This document shows, piece by piece, positions 10,421-21,900 of a stretch of DNA of 64,000 nt (its first letter is position 1; each line of letters opens with the position of its first letter). The stretch is from Sipunculus nudus (taxonomy: Eukaryota > Annelida > Sipuncula > Golfingiida > Sipunculidae). The stretch lies in NCBI GenBank assembly GCA_026874595.1, contig CM049310.1, positions 9,612,001-9,676,000 of the forward strand, in the 5' to 3' direction. A model generated the notes under the pieces. It did not search any database, was not told the DNA's origin, and worked only from the letters and a program-made list of their open reading frames with translations. The position numbers and the translations under genes were made by a program.

Positions 10421-13400
10421 AATATAACATTCCTCAGTTTAAATGTGAAAGGGCTTCGGGAGTACAAAAAAAGAAGAAAACTTTTCAATTGGTTTGTTAA
10501 AAAGGGAGGAAATACATCCATAAATTTTATCCAAGAAAGCCACAGTACCCCTAATATTGAACATTTCTGGTCGCAACAATTGAGAGGAAAATCTTATTTT
10601 TCTCATGGAACCTCTCGCAGTTGTGGGGTGATGACACTGATTGGTAAAGCTGTAGAATTTGAGCTGAAAGAAAAAATATTAGATGACAGTGGTAGATTTG
10701 TAATTTCATATGGGATATTGCAAGGCATGAATTGTGTATTAATAAAATTCATACGCACCAAATACACAGACAGAACAAATTCGTTTTCTACACCAGATAA
10801 TAGAAAAAATTTGCTCTCTTGATACAGACGAGTCCACTACTTTGATATGGGGAGGGGACTTCAACTTTATTATCGATTCTATAGATAATGAAGGAGGCAG
10901 GGAAGTTTTTAAAGTTAGATCTATACAAACTATAAAGCGAGCAATGCTTGAATTGAATTTGTATGATATTTGGAGATTAAGGCATCCAAGCAAAAAAAGA
11001 GTTTACCTGGCGTAGTCTTAATCCAATAATCCAACGTAGACTAGATTACTTTTTAATATCAGAGACGCTTCAATCAACAGTTTCTGAGTCTGAGATATTG
11101 CCATCAGTAGGAACGGATCATTCTGGCAAAATTAAAATTTATTTCTGATGAAGTAAGAGAACATGGCCCGGCCTTTTGGAGGTTTAATAATTCTCTTTTG
11201 GATGATGCAGATTATGTTAAATTGTTGAGCGAAATGATATCAAGATGGAGAACTGAATACTCTAGAAATATCAAGGATGATAGATTTCTATGGGAGATAT
11301 TAAAATATAATATTAGGAAATATACAATAACATACTCCAAAAGAAAGGCCTGTAACTTTCGCTATAAAATTTGTGAATTGGAGAAACGAGTCAGTTATCT
11401 CGAAAAATCTATAACAGCCAATGGAAATCAGGAAATAATATTAGAATATAAGAAGTTGAAAGAAGAGTTAGAGGAATGTTACAACAAAATTATTAAAGGG
11501 ATAATCATACGTTCCAGTGTACAATGGTTCGAGCAAGGTGAAAAGAGTAACAAATACTTTTTGGGGTTACAAAAATATCGAAAATGCAAAACGAGTGTCG
11601 GAAATATAATCATGGATGGTGTCGAAATACGAGACAAGAACACATTCTGAATATTATTAAACAATTCTTTAAGGACAAATATAGACGTAGTAGTAATATT
11701 ACTGCTGAGGAGTGTAAAAGCTTTTTAAATAAGATAGAAATACCAAAACTTACAGGTCTAAATATAACTGGAATAGGAGAACAAATACGCAAGGCTGAGG
11801 TACTGGAAGCTTTAAAAAGTATGGGAAATGATAAAACACCTGGTTCTGATGGCCTGTCGAAGGAATTTTATTTAACGTTTTTTGACTTACTGGGAACGGA
11901 ATTGACAAATTGTCTTAATGACAATTTTGAAGTAGGTGAATTGACATCAAGTCAGAAACAGGCGGTAATAACATTAATACAAAAACCGTATTGACCGAAA
12001 TGAAATTAGCACTTTTTGCTGATGACGCAACGTTTTTCTTACGAGATATGGACTCGTTAAATAATTTAACAAAAACATTCGGTGTATATTCCAAATACAC
12101 ATCATTGAAAGTAAACTTTGATAAAACTGAAACAGCATGGATCGGAAGCTTACGTAATGAACAATTAACCTGTGGGAAATTTAAATGGGTAAATTTGACA
12201 GAGAGTTACTTTAAAATCTTAGGCATTTACTTCTCTTATAATTCACAGGTAAAGGAGAAATTTAACTTTAAAAACAAGATTCAGGAATTCGAGAGTATTT
12301 TAAATAAGTGGAAAAGCAGAAATCTGACCTTATATGGTAAAATTATGGTCGTGAACAGCCTTGCTATGTCAAAAATATTATATGTGACAAATTTGCAACC
12401 GTTTCCAAAGTGGTTGGCAAAAGATGTTAAATTTCTAATTAATAAGTTTATATGGTCAGGGCGTAAACCGAAAATTAAATATCGTAGTTTAATAGGTGAT
12501 TTCAATAAAGGGGGGCTCAAACTGTCCGACATTGAATGTAAAATTAAATCTCAAAGAGTTATGTGGTTCAAAAACCTTATGAATCGAAAAGACAAAAAAT
12601 GGAAAGTCGTACCACAATATTATTTAAATCAAATAGGAGGATTGCAAACGATTAGTAATAATTTTGATATCTGCCGCATACCAAGTAACATCCTTCCATT
12701 TTATAGAGAATGTTTAACATATTGGGCCGAATGTTTTCAGAAAATTCCTGATACCACTGAATACATATTACTGCAACCGTTGTGGAACAACAAATACATT
12801 AAAGTTGCCGGAAAATCAATATGGTATAGAGGTATATCAGAACGAGGCATTAATACTGTTTCAGATATTATTGATGATAAAGGAAAGGTAATTTGCTATT
12901 TAGATAAAGTTCCAAAAGAGAGTTTCCACAGTTGGTGGTCTTTACTCTCTGCAATACCTCAAAGGTGGTTTGTAATAATAAAGGAATCATATTGTCTTGA
13001 AGACAATGTACTAACGCCGGGACATATGACACTAATGGATGGTAAAACAGTGAATATTAGTAAGATAAATACTAAACTTATATATGCTTTATATAGGGAT
13101 ACACTGTTTACGATTCCCACTGCTCAAGATTATTTTCAGAGAAATCAGATTGAAATAGCTTGGGATGAAGCTTGTAATGCAATTTATAAAAGTTCTATTA
13201 GAGCTAATAAGCGTATGTTTCAGTACAAGATCTTGAATAATATTCTTGGGGTTAATTATAAATTGTATCAGTGGAAAATTAAAGACAATAATATGTGTTC
13301 ATTATGCTCTTGGTATCCAGAATCCATCCAACATTTATTCGTTGAATGTGAAAGGTCTTGCAAGCTTTATTATATATGATGTCATGTGTTGGTAAAAAAC

Positions 13401-13667
13401 AAAAGTTATATACCTACCTGATACAGAAAACATGAAAATTATTGGAGGGGTAGAGCCATCATCACACGGATCAAATATATAGTGAATCTCATGTTGTTAT
13501 TGTATAAAGAACTAGTATTTAAAGCTCGAGACAACTTGTCAATGTTAAACTTATATGAATATAAAATAATTCTACAACAAACGAGGGATATAGAATACCA
13601 AATAGCAAAAAATAAAGGTAAAATAGCTAAACACAATTTAAAATGGTCGAAACTTGCACAAATTTGA
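10421..13667 (+). pseudogene. LINE ORF2 protein (APE endonuclease and reverse transcriptase), broken
   Basis: ORF2 nicks target DNA and primes reverse transcription there. In order I see endonuclease pieces SLNVKGLRE (10440s), QESHS, SHGTSRSCGV, WGGDFNF (near 10850), RLDYFLIS (near 11040) and TDHSG (near 11115). A linker helix region follows, then the start of the reverse transcriptase with NDKTPGSDGLSKEFY (11827-11871) and SSQKQAVITLIQK. The sequence then jumps straight to LALFADDATFF (12007-12039), so the block with the first catalytic aspartate is deleted. The distal part ends with a CSLC...HLFVEC zinc motif (near 13300-13350). At least three frameshifts lie in 10790-11160, and a stop at 13379 cuts off the final 95 codons. 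Confidence 0.9.
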
Positions 13668-13956
13668 AAAATATCTGATGACATATGTCTTTGCATAGGT
13701 AAATATATGCATGTGAACGTGAATATGTATACAAATGGGTGAATATAATAAGTACATAAACCTGTATATATGTGTAGATATGCATATAAATGTATATGGG
13801 CATGTATTTATGCGGATATTTTTAAAAATTATACTATAACATGCCAAGACATACATTATATATAGATAACTTCGATACATAAAAATGTGCTGAATGTGAA
13901 TTGTGCATTATGGTACTGTTTTTGTATTGTATGTATATTTGTAGTAATAAAAAAAA

Positions 13957-13968
13957 GACTTAATTCCT
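13957..13968. repeat. Target-site duplication, right copy (LINE 1)
   Basis: GACTTAATTCCT directly follows the LINE A-tail and matches 9002-9013. After it the HINE sequence resumes (TTCGAAATATTAATGAAAAAC). Confidence 0.85.
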
Positions 13969-14713
13969 TCGAAATATTAATGAAAAACTTCATTTTTCCA
14001 TTAAAAACCCATTGTTACCCTGTAAGACTGCCTAATATCAAAAACACTGATCTGACTTTGATCATATATAATATACATATTTTTCTATACATTCGCTATG
14101 CACATGCCAGAAATGATGTCAGTATTGTGCAATTGTTTTAAGTTATGGGCCCAAACATAATGCACTTTTTAAAAAATCAAGAAATATATTTACTCCCTTA
14201 ACAAGAGGATTGCTGAAGCTAGAGATTTTTTGTCAGGGATGTAACATTATTTAATCATTATTCAATTGAATACCAAAAATTAGTTCTGAATTTTTCAAAT
14301 TTTATAAGTATTTAGTATAAATATAAAATAAGTACCTTAAATTTTTCCCAACTTTGACCATGGCACGTTTGTTTCCTGAGAGCACTGTTGATATAATTTT
14401 CAAATCATGCACACATAAGGATTTCATCTTTGTAGTTTAGAAAGCTGAAAGAAATTGGCCAAATATTGTAGCTTTTATTAATGTTTTCATGAGACCATGT
14501 CAGACCCAGGCTCAATCAAGCCCCTTTCAGTCACCTGTATGTTGACCACATCAGATTATGCATGCTTGAGCGAAGCATACACTGGGGCAGCCAGGCAGCT
14601 AATGCCCAGCCACAGTTGATCCAGGTGTCCAACCCAACTCATCTAGTAGTTGTTTTGAAAAACAACATAACAATAAATTAATAATTTTGTATTGGTTTTT
14701 TATAACAAATTAA

Positions 14714-16851
14714 ACAAGGGACCTATGGGTCACGACGCTCAGCTGTTATATATGATAAAAAAATATTATTTAGAAAAGTATTCTCACCATGTCTGGTATT
14801 TATTCAGTTTTCACCAAACAATGATGTTGAGAATCCAGAATATACAAAATTCACACATTTAAATAATGATCATAAGTACCTGGTTTTATGGCTTTTATTT
14901 ATATTAAAAAATAACTGTAAAAAATTCATTTTGGACTAATTTCACATCAATGTACACACTAGACACAGTAGGAATCTAGATTAATATTATCAACTGCATC
15001 TTTGTCTGTCATTAATTTCCTTCATTTAATCCCTAATGATTAGTAATGAATAATATGATTCACTCCTTTATCATTAAAAATGAACTGAAAAATGCCATAG
15101 GTGACTGCATGTTGTTACTTGGAATATGTGACATTCTACCCATCGATACAAGATTCTTATATCATCAGTAACTGCAAGTTAATTTCCTGTTATTATAAAC
15201 TAACAAATTCCTTTTCTATTTTTCTTTAATTTGTTATTAAAAACCAATAAAAATTTATTAATTTGTTTATTGTTATGTTGTTGGTTAAAACTACTAGATG
15301 AGTTGGGTTGGACACCTGGATCAACTGTGGCTGGCCATAAGCTGCCTGGATTCTCGCCTCAAGCGTGCATAATTTGATGAAAGGTCAACAAGGTCAACAT
15401 ACAGGTGACTCAAGAGGGGCTGGAGAGAGCCAAAGTCTGACAGGGTCTCATAAAAAACATTAATAAAAGCTACAATATTTGGCCAATTTCTTTCAGCTTT
15501 CTAAACTAAAAAGCTGAAATCCTTATGTGTGCATGATATGAGAATTATATCAACAGTGCTCACGGGAAACAAACGTGCCATGGTCACAGTTGGGCAAAAT
15601 TTAAGGTACTAATTTTATATTTATACTAATAACTTATAAAATTTGAAAAATTCAGAACTAATTTTGGGTATTTAATTGAATCTTGATTAAATAATGTTAC
15701 ATCCCTGACAAAAAAATCTCTAGCTTCAGCAATGCCCTTGTTAAGGGAGTAAATATATTTCTAGTTTTTATACAAAGTGCATTATGTTTGGGCCCACAAC
15801 TTAAAAAAAATACACAATACTGACATCATTTCTGGCACGTGCATAGCGAATATATAGAAAAATATGTATATTATATATGATCAAAGTCAGATCAGTGGTT
15901 TTGATATTAGGCAGTCTTAAAGTGTAACAATGGGTTTTTAATGGAAAAATTAAGTTTTTCATTGATATCTCGAAGGAATTAAGTCCTAGTGACCGAATTC
16001 TTGGCATGGTAGGGGATTTTGGAGAAATCTAACTGTATGCCAAATTTAAGGAACTTAGAGCTGAAGCTTGGGAGCTGAGCTCTAGCAAACTGCATAACAC
16101 TAGCAATTTGTGACATGGTGCTTGAAAACTTGAATAAAACCTACAGTTTTTGATCAACTGGTTTAAAATTGTTGGTGTTAACAGTTGAAATGCTAACAAA
16201 AACATGCTGTGAAAATTAACTCCACAGCAGTTACAGCAAAAAAACGTGCCATGGTCAAAGTTGGGCAAAATTTAAGGTACCAATTTTTTATTTTTGCAAA
16301 TATTTTTAAAAATTTAAAAGATTTTGATCTAATTTTGGGTATACAATTTAATTTTGATTAATAAAAGTAATATTACTGGAAAAAAAGTGCTTAGCTTTAA
16401 CAAGTTTTGTGTTAAGTGATAAAATTTCTTTCCTGATTATTTACAAAATGCATTATGTTTGGGCCCATAACTTTTTTAAATTATATAATACAGACCTAAT
16501 TTCTGGCATGTACATAGGAATTATATAGAGGATTATTTATAGGAAATATGAGGAAAAACAGATGAGTGGTTTTGATATTAGGCAGTCCTGAAGTGTGAAA
16601 ATAGGTTTTTAATAAAAAAAATGAGGTTTTTCCTTAATTTCTCAAAGAAATGAAGTCGCAAAGACCCCGTTTTCGGCTTGGTAGGAGATCTTGGGGACAT
16701 CTAACACTATGCTGAATTTTGGATTCCTAGGTCTTACGGTTTCAAAACATGCCACATCTACGGACGGACGGACGGACGGACGGACAGACGGACGGACGAC
16801 GGACAATGGACCACGACTATAGCTCAGATGACTTATAGTCAGCTGAGCTAA
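14714..16851 (-). mobile_element. HINE copy A, nested in copy B
   Basis: The 3' hairpin end (ACAAGGGACCTATGGGTC on the plus strand) starts at 14714. The 5' terminus (GTCAGCTGAGCTAA) ends at 16851, after an ACGG/GACG microsatellite. It is inverted relative to its host, HINE copy B, whose sequence stops at 14713 and resumes after 16851. AAATTAA occurs at both edges (14707-14713 and 16855-16861) and may be a small duplication. Compared with the copy at 32001, about 490 bp is missing after 14773, at AAAGTATT. It carries no transposition protein. Confidence 0.75.
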
Positions 16852-17429
16852 TAAAAATTAATAGAAAAGGAATTTGTTAGTTGATGAGTAACAGAAAATT
16901 AACTTGCAGTTACTGATGATGTAAGAATCTTGTATGGATGGATAGAATGTCAATGTTATTCCAAATAGCACCATGCAGTCACCTATGGTATTTTTCAGTT
17001 AAATTTTAATGATAAAAAAAATAAATCATATTATTCATTACTAATCATTAGGGATCATATGAAGGAAATTAATGATAGACAAAGATGCAGTTGATAATAT
17101 TAATCTAGATTCCTACTGTGTCTAGTGTGTAGATTGATGTGAAAGTAGTCCAAAGTGAATATATTACATTTATTTTTTTTATATAAATAAAAGCCATTAA
17201 ACCTGGTACTTATGATCATTATTTAAATTTGTGAATTTTGTATATTCTGGATTCTCAACATCATTGTCTGGCTAAAACTGAATAAATACTAGACATGGTG
17301 CGAATGTTTTGCAAATGTATTTGAATAGAATATGAATATGTACTGCATATAAAAAATTTTATTGCATAAGAATGGGAATTCAGGTAAAAATGAAAGTATT
17401 TGAATACCAGTGCAGATACTTTCAAAATG

Positions 17430-17453
17430 TATTCATGAATGCATTCATGAATA
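17430..17453. repeat. 24-bp perfect palindrome inside HINE copy B
   Basis: The core TTCATGAATGCATTCATGAA is extended by TA on both sides and reads the same on both strands. The same 24 bases occur at 29025-29048, 32399-32422 and 37500-37523 in three other HINE copies. It is a fixed internal feature of the family, with potential to form a cruciform or bind a dimeric protein. Confidence 0.8.
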
Positions 17454-17849
17454 TATTCTATAATATTATTTCAATAATCATTTCAGTTATATTTTATTTT
17501 AAAAAATCATATGATTTTCTTATTTTTTTTTAATAAAAATTATATTGGCATAATATTTGTTATTAAATTTTAATAAATAGTTAAACTCTTTTATTATATG
17601 TGCTGCTTGTAAGTTTTATGGCCAAGTCAAAATCTGTGACAATAGCACTCCATTTGTTAATAAAATAAATGAAATCAATCCTCTTCCCCAGTCTCCAAAG
17701 ATACTACCAAAATCATACATAAGCTAAACACCAACAACTCATAATAAAGCTTATATTTATTACCACACAAAACCAGCATGTGCCTCTTTCCCAAATCATA
17801 TTTTTTATCATATATAACAGCTGAGCGCCGTGACCCATGGGTCCCTTGT

Positions 17850-18875
17850 TGTTATTTTAAAACATTTGCTTAAATTTTCATAATTAAAGGTTCATTATTC
17901 TGTGTAGATGTTGAATCAAAGGCCAAACCTAGCCCTATCAGGTAAATCAGTCAAAATCAGCCAAAATAATTTTTTTTGTCATTGTGAAAAAATTTGCATA
18001 TATTTGCATGCTTAATGAGTTTCAAATTTATGTGTCAAATTTAATTGCCTAAACCAAGCCCTATCAGATTAAACAAAAAGAAGCTATAGCTGGATCAGCT
18101 AAAAACTTGAGGGCACCTCTGGATGGCAGATTTACCTGGATTACCTCAGTGTAGGGCATAATTGGGGGCATTTAGTCCAACTGGCTTAATTGCTTTGCAT
18201 GACCCAGGGTTGGTGGGTGAATCATATGTGATAGATGAAAGGTTTTGGTCAAATTTGGCTTGAAATAAGTCACATCCAGCCAGACGGATGCACAGAGGCG
18301 TTACTTTATCCCCTCTTGAAGAAGGTCAAGAAGGTCAATATCTGCAAATATTGCAAAATGTGTGTACAAATTACGTATTATGATAGGACAGACATGGGTA
18401 AAACTATATGCCCTACACCACTTTGTAACAGGGGCATAAAAACTCCTTCACTTCCTGACATTGTTCACCATGAGTTTGCACAGATCTTTCTCAGACCTAC
18501 ATCACTGAATAACATACCACAGAAACCACAAAACTGCATTAACAAAATTTATTAACTTATAATTCCACTTATATACGCTTAATATAAGAATTGCCTGATG
18601 AAATGAAAGTGCAGTTTTTGATGACAGGTTGTACTCCAGCAGTAAAGAAGAAGATTCAAACATGGAGTACACAACAAGTCACTCTGTTTTAACAGTAGTG
18701 AAACACCTTCACGGTAAACTTGCATGAAAACCCAAAATGGTTTTATTTATATTTCAAAATCTGGAAACAGTGATGGTCAATCTTGTTTCTCATTGGTGGT
18801 AAATTCCGCATTAACAGGAAAGCACTGATGGTCTGCCACTCCTCTCATTGGTGGAAAATCCTAGTGTCCTTGACC
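17850..18875. other. Region between HINE B and the ATP5IF1 stop codon
   Basis: This holds the downstream partner of the 7570-8150 repeat (about 17935-18075) and, towards the right, the presumed 3' UTR of ATP5IF1. A plus-strand open frame at 18235-18555 has no recognisable domain and probably reflects chance. Confidence 0.4.
18742..18747 (-). terminator. Candidate polyadenylation signal of ATP5IF1
   Basis: TTTATT on the plus strand is AATAAA on the coding strand, about 130 bases after the ATP5IF1 stop codon. Another AATAAA lies at 18548-18553, so either could be used. Confidence 0.4.
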
Positions 18876-18941
18876 TCAGTCATCATGGCCTGTGATCTTG
18901 TTTAGCTCCTCAATCTGCTTCTTGTGTCTTTTAATTTCTTC
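18876..18941 (-). CDS. ATP5IF1: ATP5IF1 exon 6 (last coding exon)
   Basis: The exon is 66 nt. It begins after the acceptor TACGTAG (preceded by a T-rich tract), encodes EEIKRHKKQIEELNKITGHD plus a final D, and ends in TGA. It forms the C-terminal end of the antiparallel coiled coil. The HDD ending matches vertebrate IF1. Confidence 0.92.
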   Translation of the reverse strand, partial: EEIKRHKKQIEELNKITGHDD

Positions 18942-21900
18942 CTACGTAATGAAAAAAATAATAATAAAGAATATTATTACAGATGGCTTAATCCTTCATA
19001 GTCAAAGAAAACTTTGGTAGAAGTCTGTGACTCTGAATTTGTTCAAACTGAATAGACATCGATATTTAAACATAGACATAGATTAAAAATATTACATTTA
19101 TGTTGAATTCAGCAACAACCCTTCCATCTGATATTAATTAAATTATAGTCCCATTTCAATGCATATGCAAAGGGTTGGGTTGACTGGCAGATACAATAAG
19201 AGACAATAAGTGCTCAGTGTTAATGATGCTATCCAGAGAAGTCAAACTGTATGATCTATCATATGGAACCTGAAAAGGAACTGGTGAATGGGTGTCACAA
19301 ACAAACAAATTTTTTTTTTCAATGGAACAGCTACACCAATGGAAGGTTTAACCATCAATAGAAGTGAAACACAACAAAACTTCTGCAGAAAATGAGTGCA
19401 ACAGACAGGCAGTTTGGCATTCCCTTCATATAGAAATAGATGTTTCTTGGCATCTGCATATCCCCAGACAATTAACCCCCCCCCCTTTCAACAAGAGGCC
19501 CCCATCTTCAGAAGCATATACTGAAATTGGCAAGCTACCATGGTTTCTTCAGGTGTGACCTTCAAAACCAAGGTCAAGGTCACTAGTCTCTTTCAACATC
19601 TTTTCATCTGACATTTTTCATTTTGATTTTCAGATAGATACAACTGATACATCTGTAATTTTTTGCTTGTAATGCTCACAGTACTGTCAAGTGGCAATAA
19701 TGGGGGTATTAAAAGGCATGAAAACAAGAAAAGGATAATAGGTGGTGACCCCATTCTTAATAGGCTTTGTCCTCTAACCCCTATCTATGCACATGTCAAG
19801 TTTGGTAAAGATCTGTGAAATTTTTTTTTAGTTAACAAGCAAACAATTTTTATCTGTTGCAGTGGCAAGTCCGCCATGAAACCACAGTATCCCCTGACTT
19901 TCTATGGGGATACAATGAATGTGCCTGTGAGATGACATGACAACAACATACCTGTCATGGTGTGACATGTTTAAATGTGACTGCCTGTAAGAAGACATGA
20001 TAATGCCTGCGAGATGCCATGACAACAACTGCCTGTGGAATGACATGTTAACAACAATGTGCCTGTGAGATGGCATTTTAACAACAATGTGCCTGCGAGA
20101 TAATGCCTGTGAGATAATAATAAGCCATGAGGTGTAAACAACGAGCCTGTGAGATGATATTTCAACAACAATCTGCCTGTGAAATAATCATAAGCCATGA
20201 CATGTTAACAACAATGAGCCTGTGAGGTGGCATTTTAACAACAATGTGCCTGTGAGATGATCATTTGTGTTACATGTTAACAACACTGTGCCTGTGAGAA
20301 ATATGTTAACAAAGTGATTGTAAACAGACGTGTTAACAAAAATGTGCTTGCTGGATGACTTGCTAACAAGAATCAGCCTGTTGGATAGCATAGCAGTTTG
20401 AGTGTGGCTCATGTTAATATAAATGTCCATCTATAGCATCTGTTAACATGAATATGCTTAATGGATAATATGTAAATATAAACTGGCATGACATGTCAAT
20501 ATCAAATAGGATGTGTGGGATGGCATGTCATTATCAATATATGCCATTGAGATGACATTTTGGATGCATGTGCCAAAAGCATAACAGGGCAATATAAATG
20601 TGCCTCTGGAATGATGTCAAAATAAAGTGTTTGTGGGATGGCATGTCAAAATTACTGTGCCTAAGGCCTGAAAGGGGTAAAAATTAACTGATTTTAAGCA
20701 GTAGAAAGGGTTTGCTACCCAGTTTAATTTTTGGTAGTATATCTGAGAATTGTGTAGCAAATCATGAAGGTTTGGTGAGGGCACGAAGCCCACCCAGGCG
20801 GGTACGGGGGCATTAATTATCTAAATTTGTCATTGTTGTATTTTCTTTGTGGCTGATTCAGATTTCAGTTACAATTAACATGGTTCGTTTCCTTATTATC
20901 ACCCACATTTCCAGGACATCAATTTTGTTTCAAACTGCCTCTAAAAATGATTCATCTAGTCTTTAAAATACTTTAACAATTAATATAGGATATTATGCAA
21001 CAAACCAAAGCATATTTTTTGCTCACATGTAAAGAATAGTTACCTTTCATTAATTGGACAAGTGCAGCAAAGGATTGCTACCGTGCAACCAACATAGGTA
21101 GTAGATCATAAAAGTTGGTAGCTAATGCTACCAATGCCACCGCTAATTTTGACCCTTGCACAATATATCATTATGAATGGGCCTCATGAATGGTGTCAAT
21201 ATGAAGGTGCTTGTGGGATGGCATGTCAAAATTACTGTGCCTGTGGCATGACATGTCAATATGAATATGCCTCTCAAACGAGTGGCCATATGAAGGTGCT
21301 TGTGGGATGCAATGTCAAAATAACTTTGCCTTAGGCATGACATGTCAATAAGAATGTGCCTATTGAGTGATGTCAATATGAAGGTGCTTGTGAGATGGAA
21401 TGTCAAAATTACTGTGCCTGAGGCATGACATGTCAATATGTATGTGCCTCTGGAATGTTGTCAATATGAAGTTTCTTGTGGGATGGCTTATTAAGCTGAA
21501 TGTGCCTGGTAAGAATATGTTGAAATGTCAATGCCCCCTATGGCCGAGGGTGAATGACTGTGTAAAGGCAGTGTCTAAAGCCTGACACTTTGCATTGCAG
21601 ACTTCAGATTCCTATATACTGTAGTCATGTTGTTTAATTTTAACAATAAGTTTTAACATTGTGGCTTATTTAAAAGTCAAAATATTAAACATTTAAGTAA
21701 CAAGAGAAGATTTGTGTTTTACTTTTAAACTCCTTGATGGATGGCACAGAGTTTCATGTTGTGGTTCTAAATTAAACATGTGACCATAAGACTGGATTTG
21801 AGATAACTTAGGAATCAACAGAGGTATATGACTTTTTAAAACATCTCTTTGTTTCTGCAGGATGTGAATAAGCTATATACAGGGTCATGTGAGTGAAATA

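Larger units (their letters stand above)
9014..13956 (+). mobile_element. L1/Tx1-clade LINE, near full length, inactivated
   Basis: This 4.94-kb insertion is flanked by a 12-bp target-site duplication and ends in a short A-rich tail (GTAATAAAAAAAA). It has a 5' UTR of about 96 bp, ORF1 (coiled coil, RRM, C-terminal domain) and ORF2 (APE endonuclease, reverse transcriptase, C-terminal zinc motif). That order is typical of L1/Tx1 elements moved by target-primed reverse transcription. Both ORFs are broken by frameshifts and stops, and about 500 bp of the reverse transcriptase core is deleted at about 11990, so the copy is dead. It sits inside HINE copy B. Confidence 0.9.
8151..17849 (+). mobile_element. 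HINE (Helentron-like non-autonomous element), copy B, interrupted twice
   Basis: The 5' end is TTAGCTCAGCTGAC, followed by a (GTCY)n tract at about 8195-8240. The 3' end has the subterminal complement CAGCTGAGC, then the hairpin GACCCATGGGTC and CCTTGT at 17849. Subterminal inverted repeats, a 5' GTCY microsatellite and a 3' hairpin are the published hallmarks of Helentron-associated HINEs and of mollusc pearl-type repeats. The outer span is 9.7 kb because a LINE (9014-13956) and an inverted HINE (14714-16851) sit inside; the original element was about 2.6 kb. It has no replication-helicase protein. Naming the class is inference from structure. Confidence 0.7.

Noticed and set aside
8151-17849. 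Canonical Helitron (5' TC, 3' CTRR)
   Set aside because: The ends read TTAGCTCAG and CCTTGT, and the hairpin is next to the CCTTGT end, which fits Helentron/HINE better than a canonical Helitron.
19828-20430. Minus-strand frames with repeated short motifs (apparent repeat protein)
   Set aside because: The repeats come from the minisatellite DNA. All three frames stay open in pieces and none shows a start context or conserved family.
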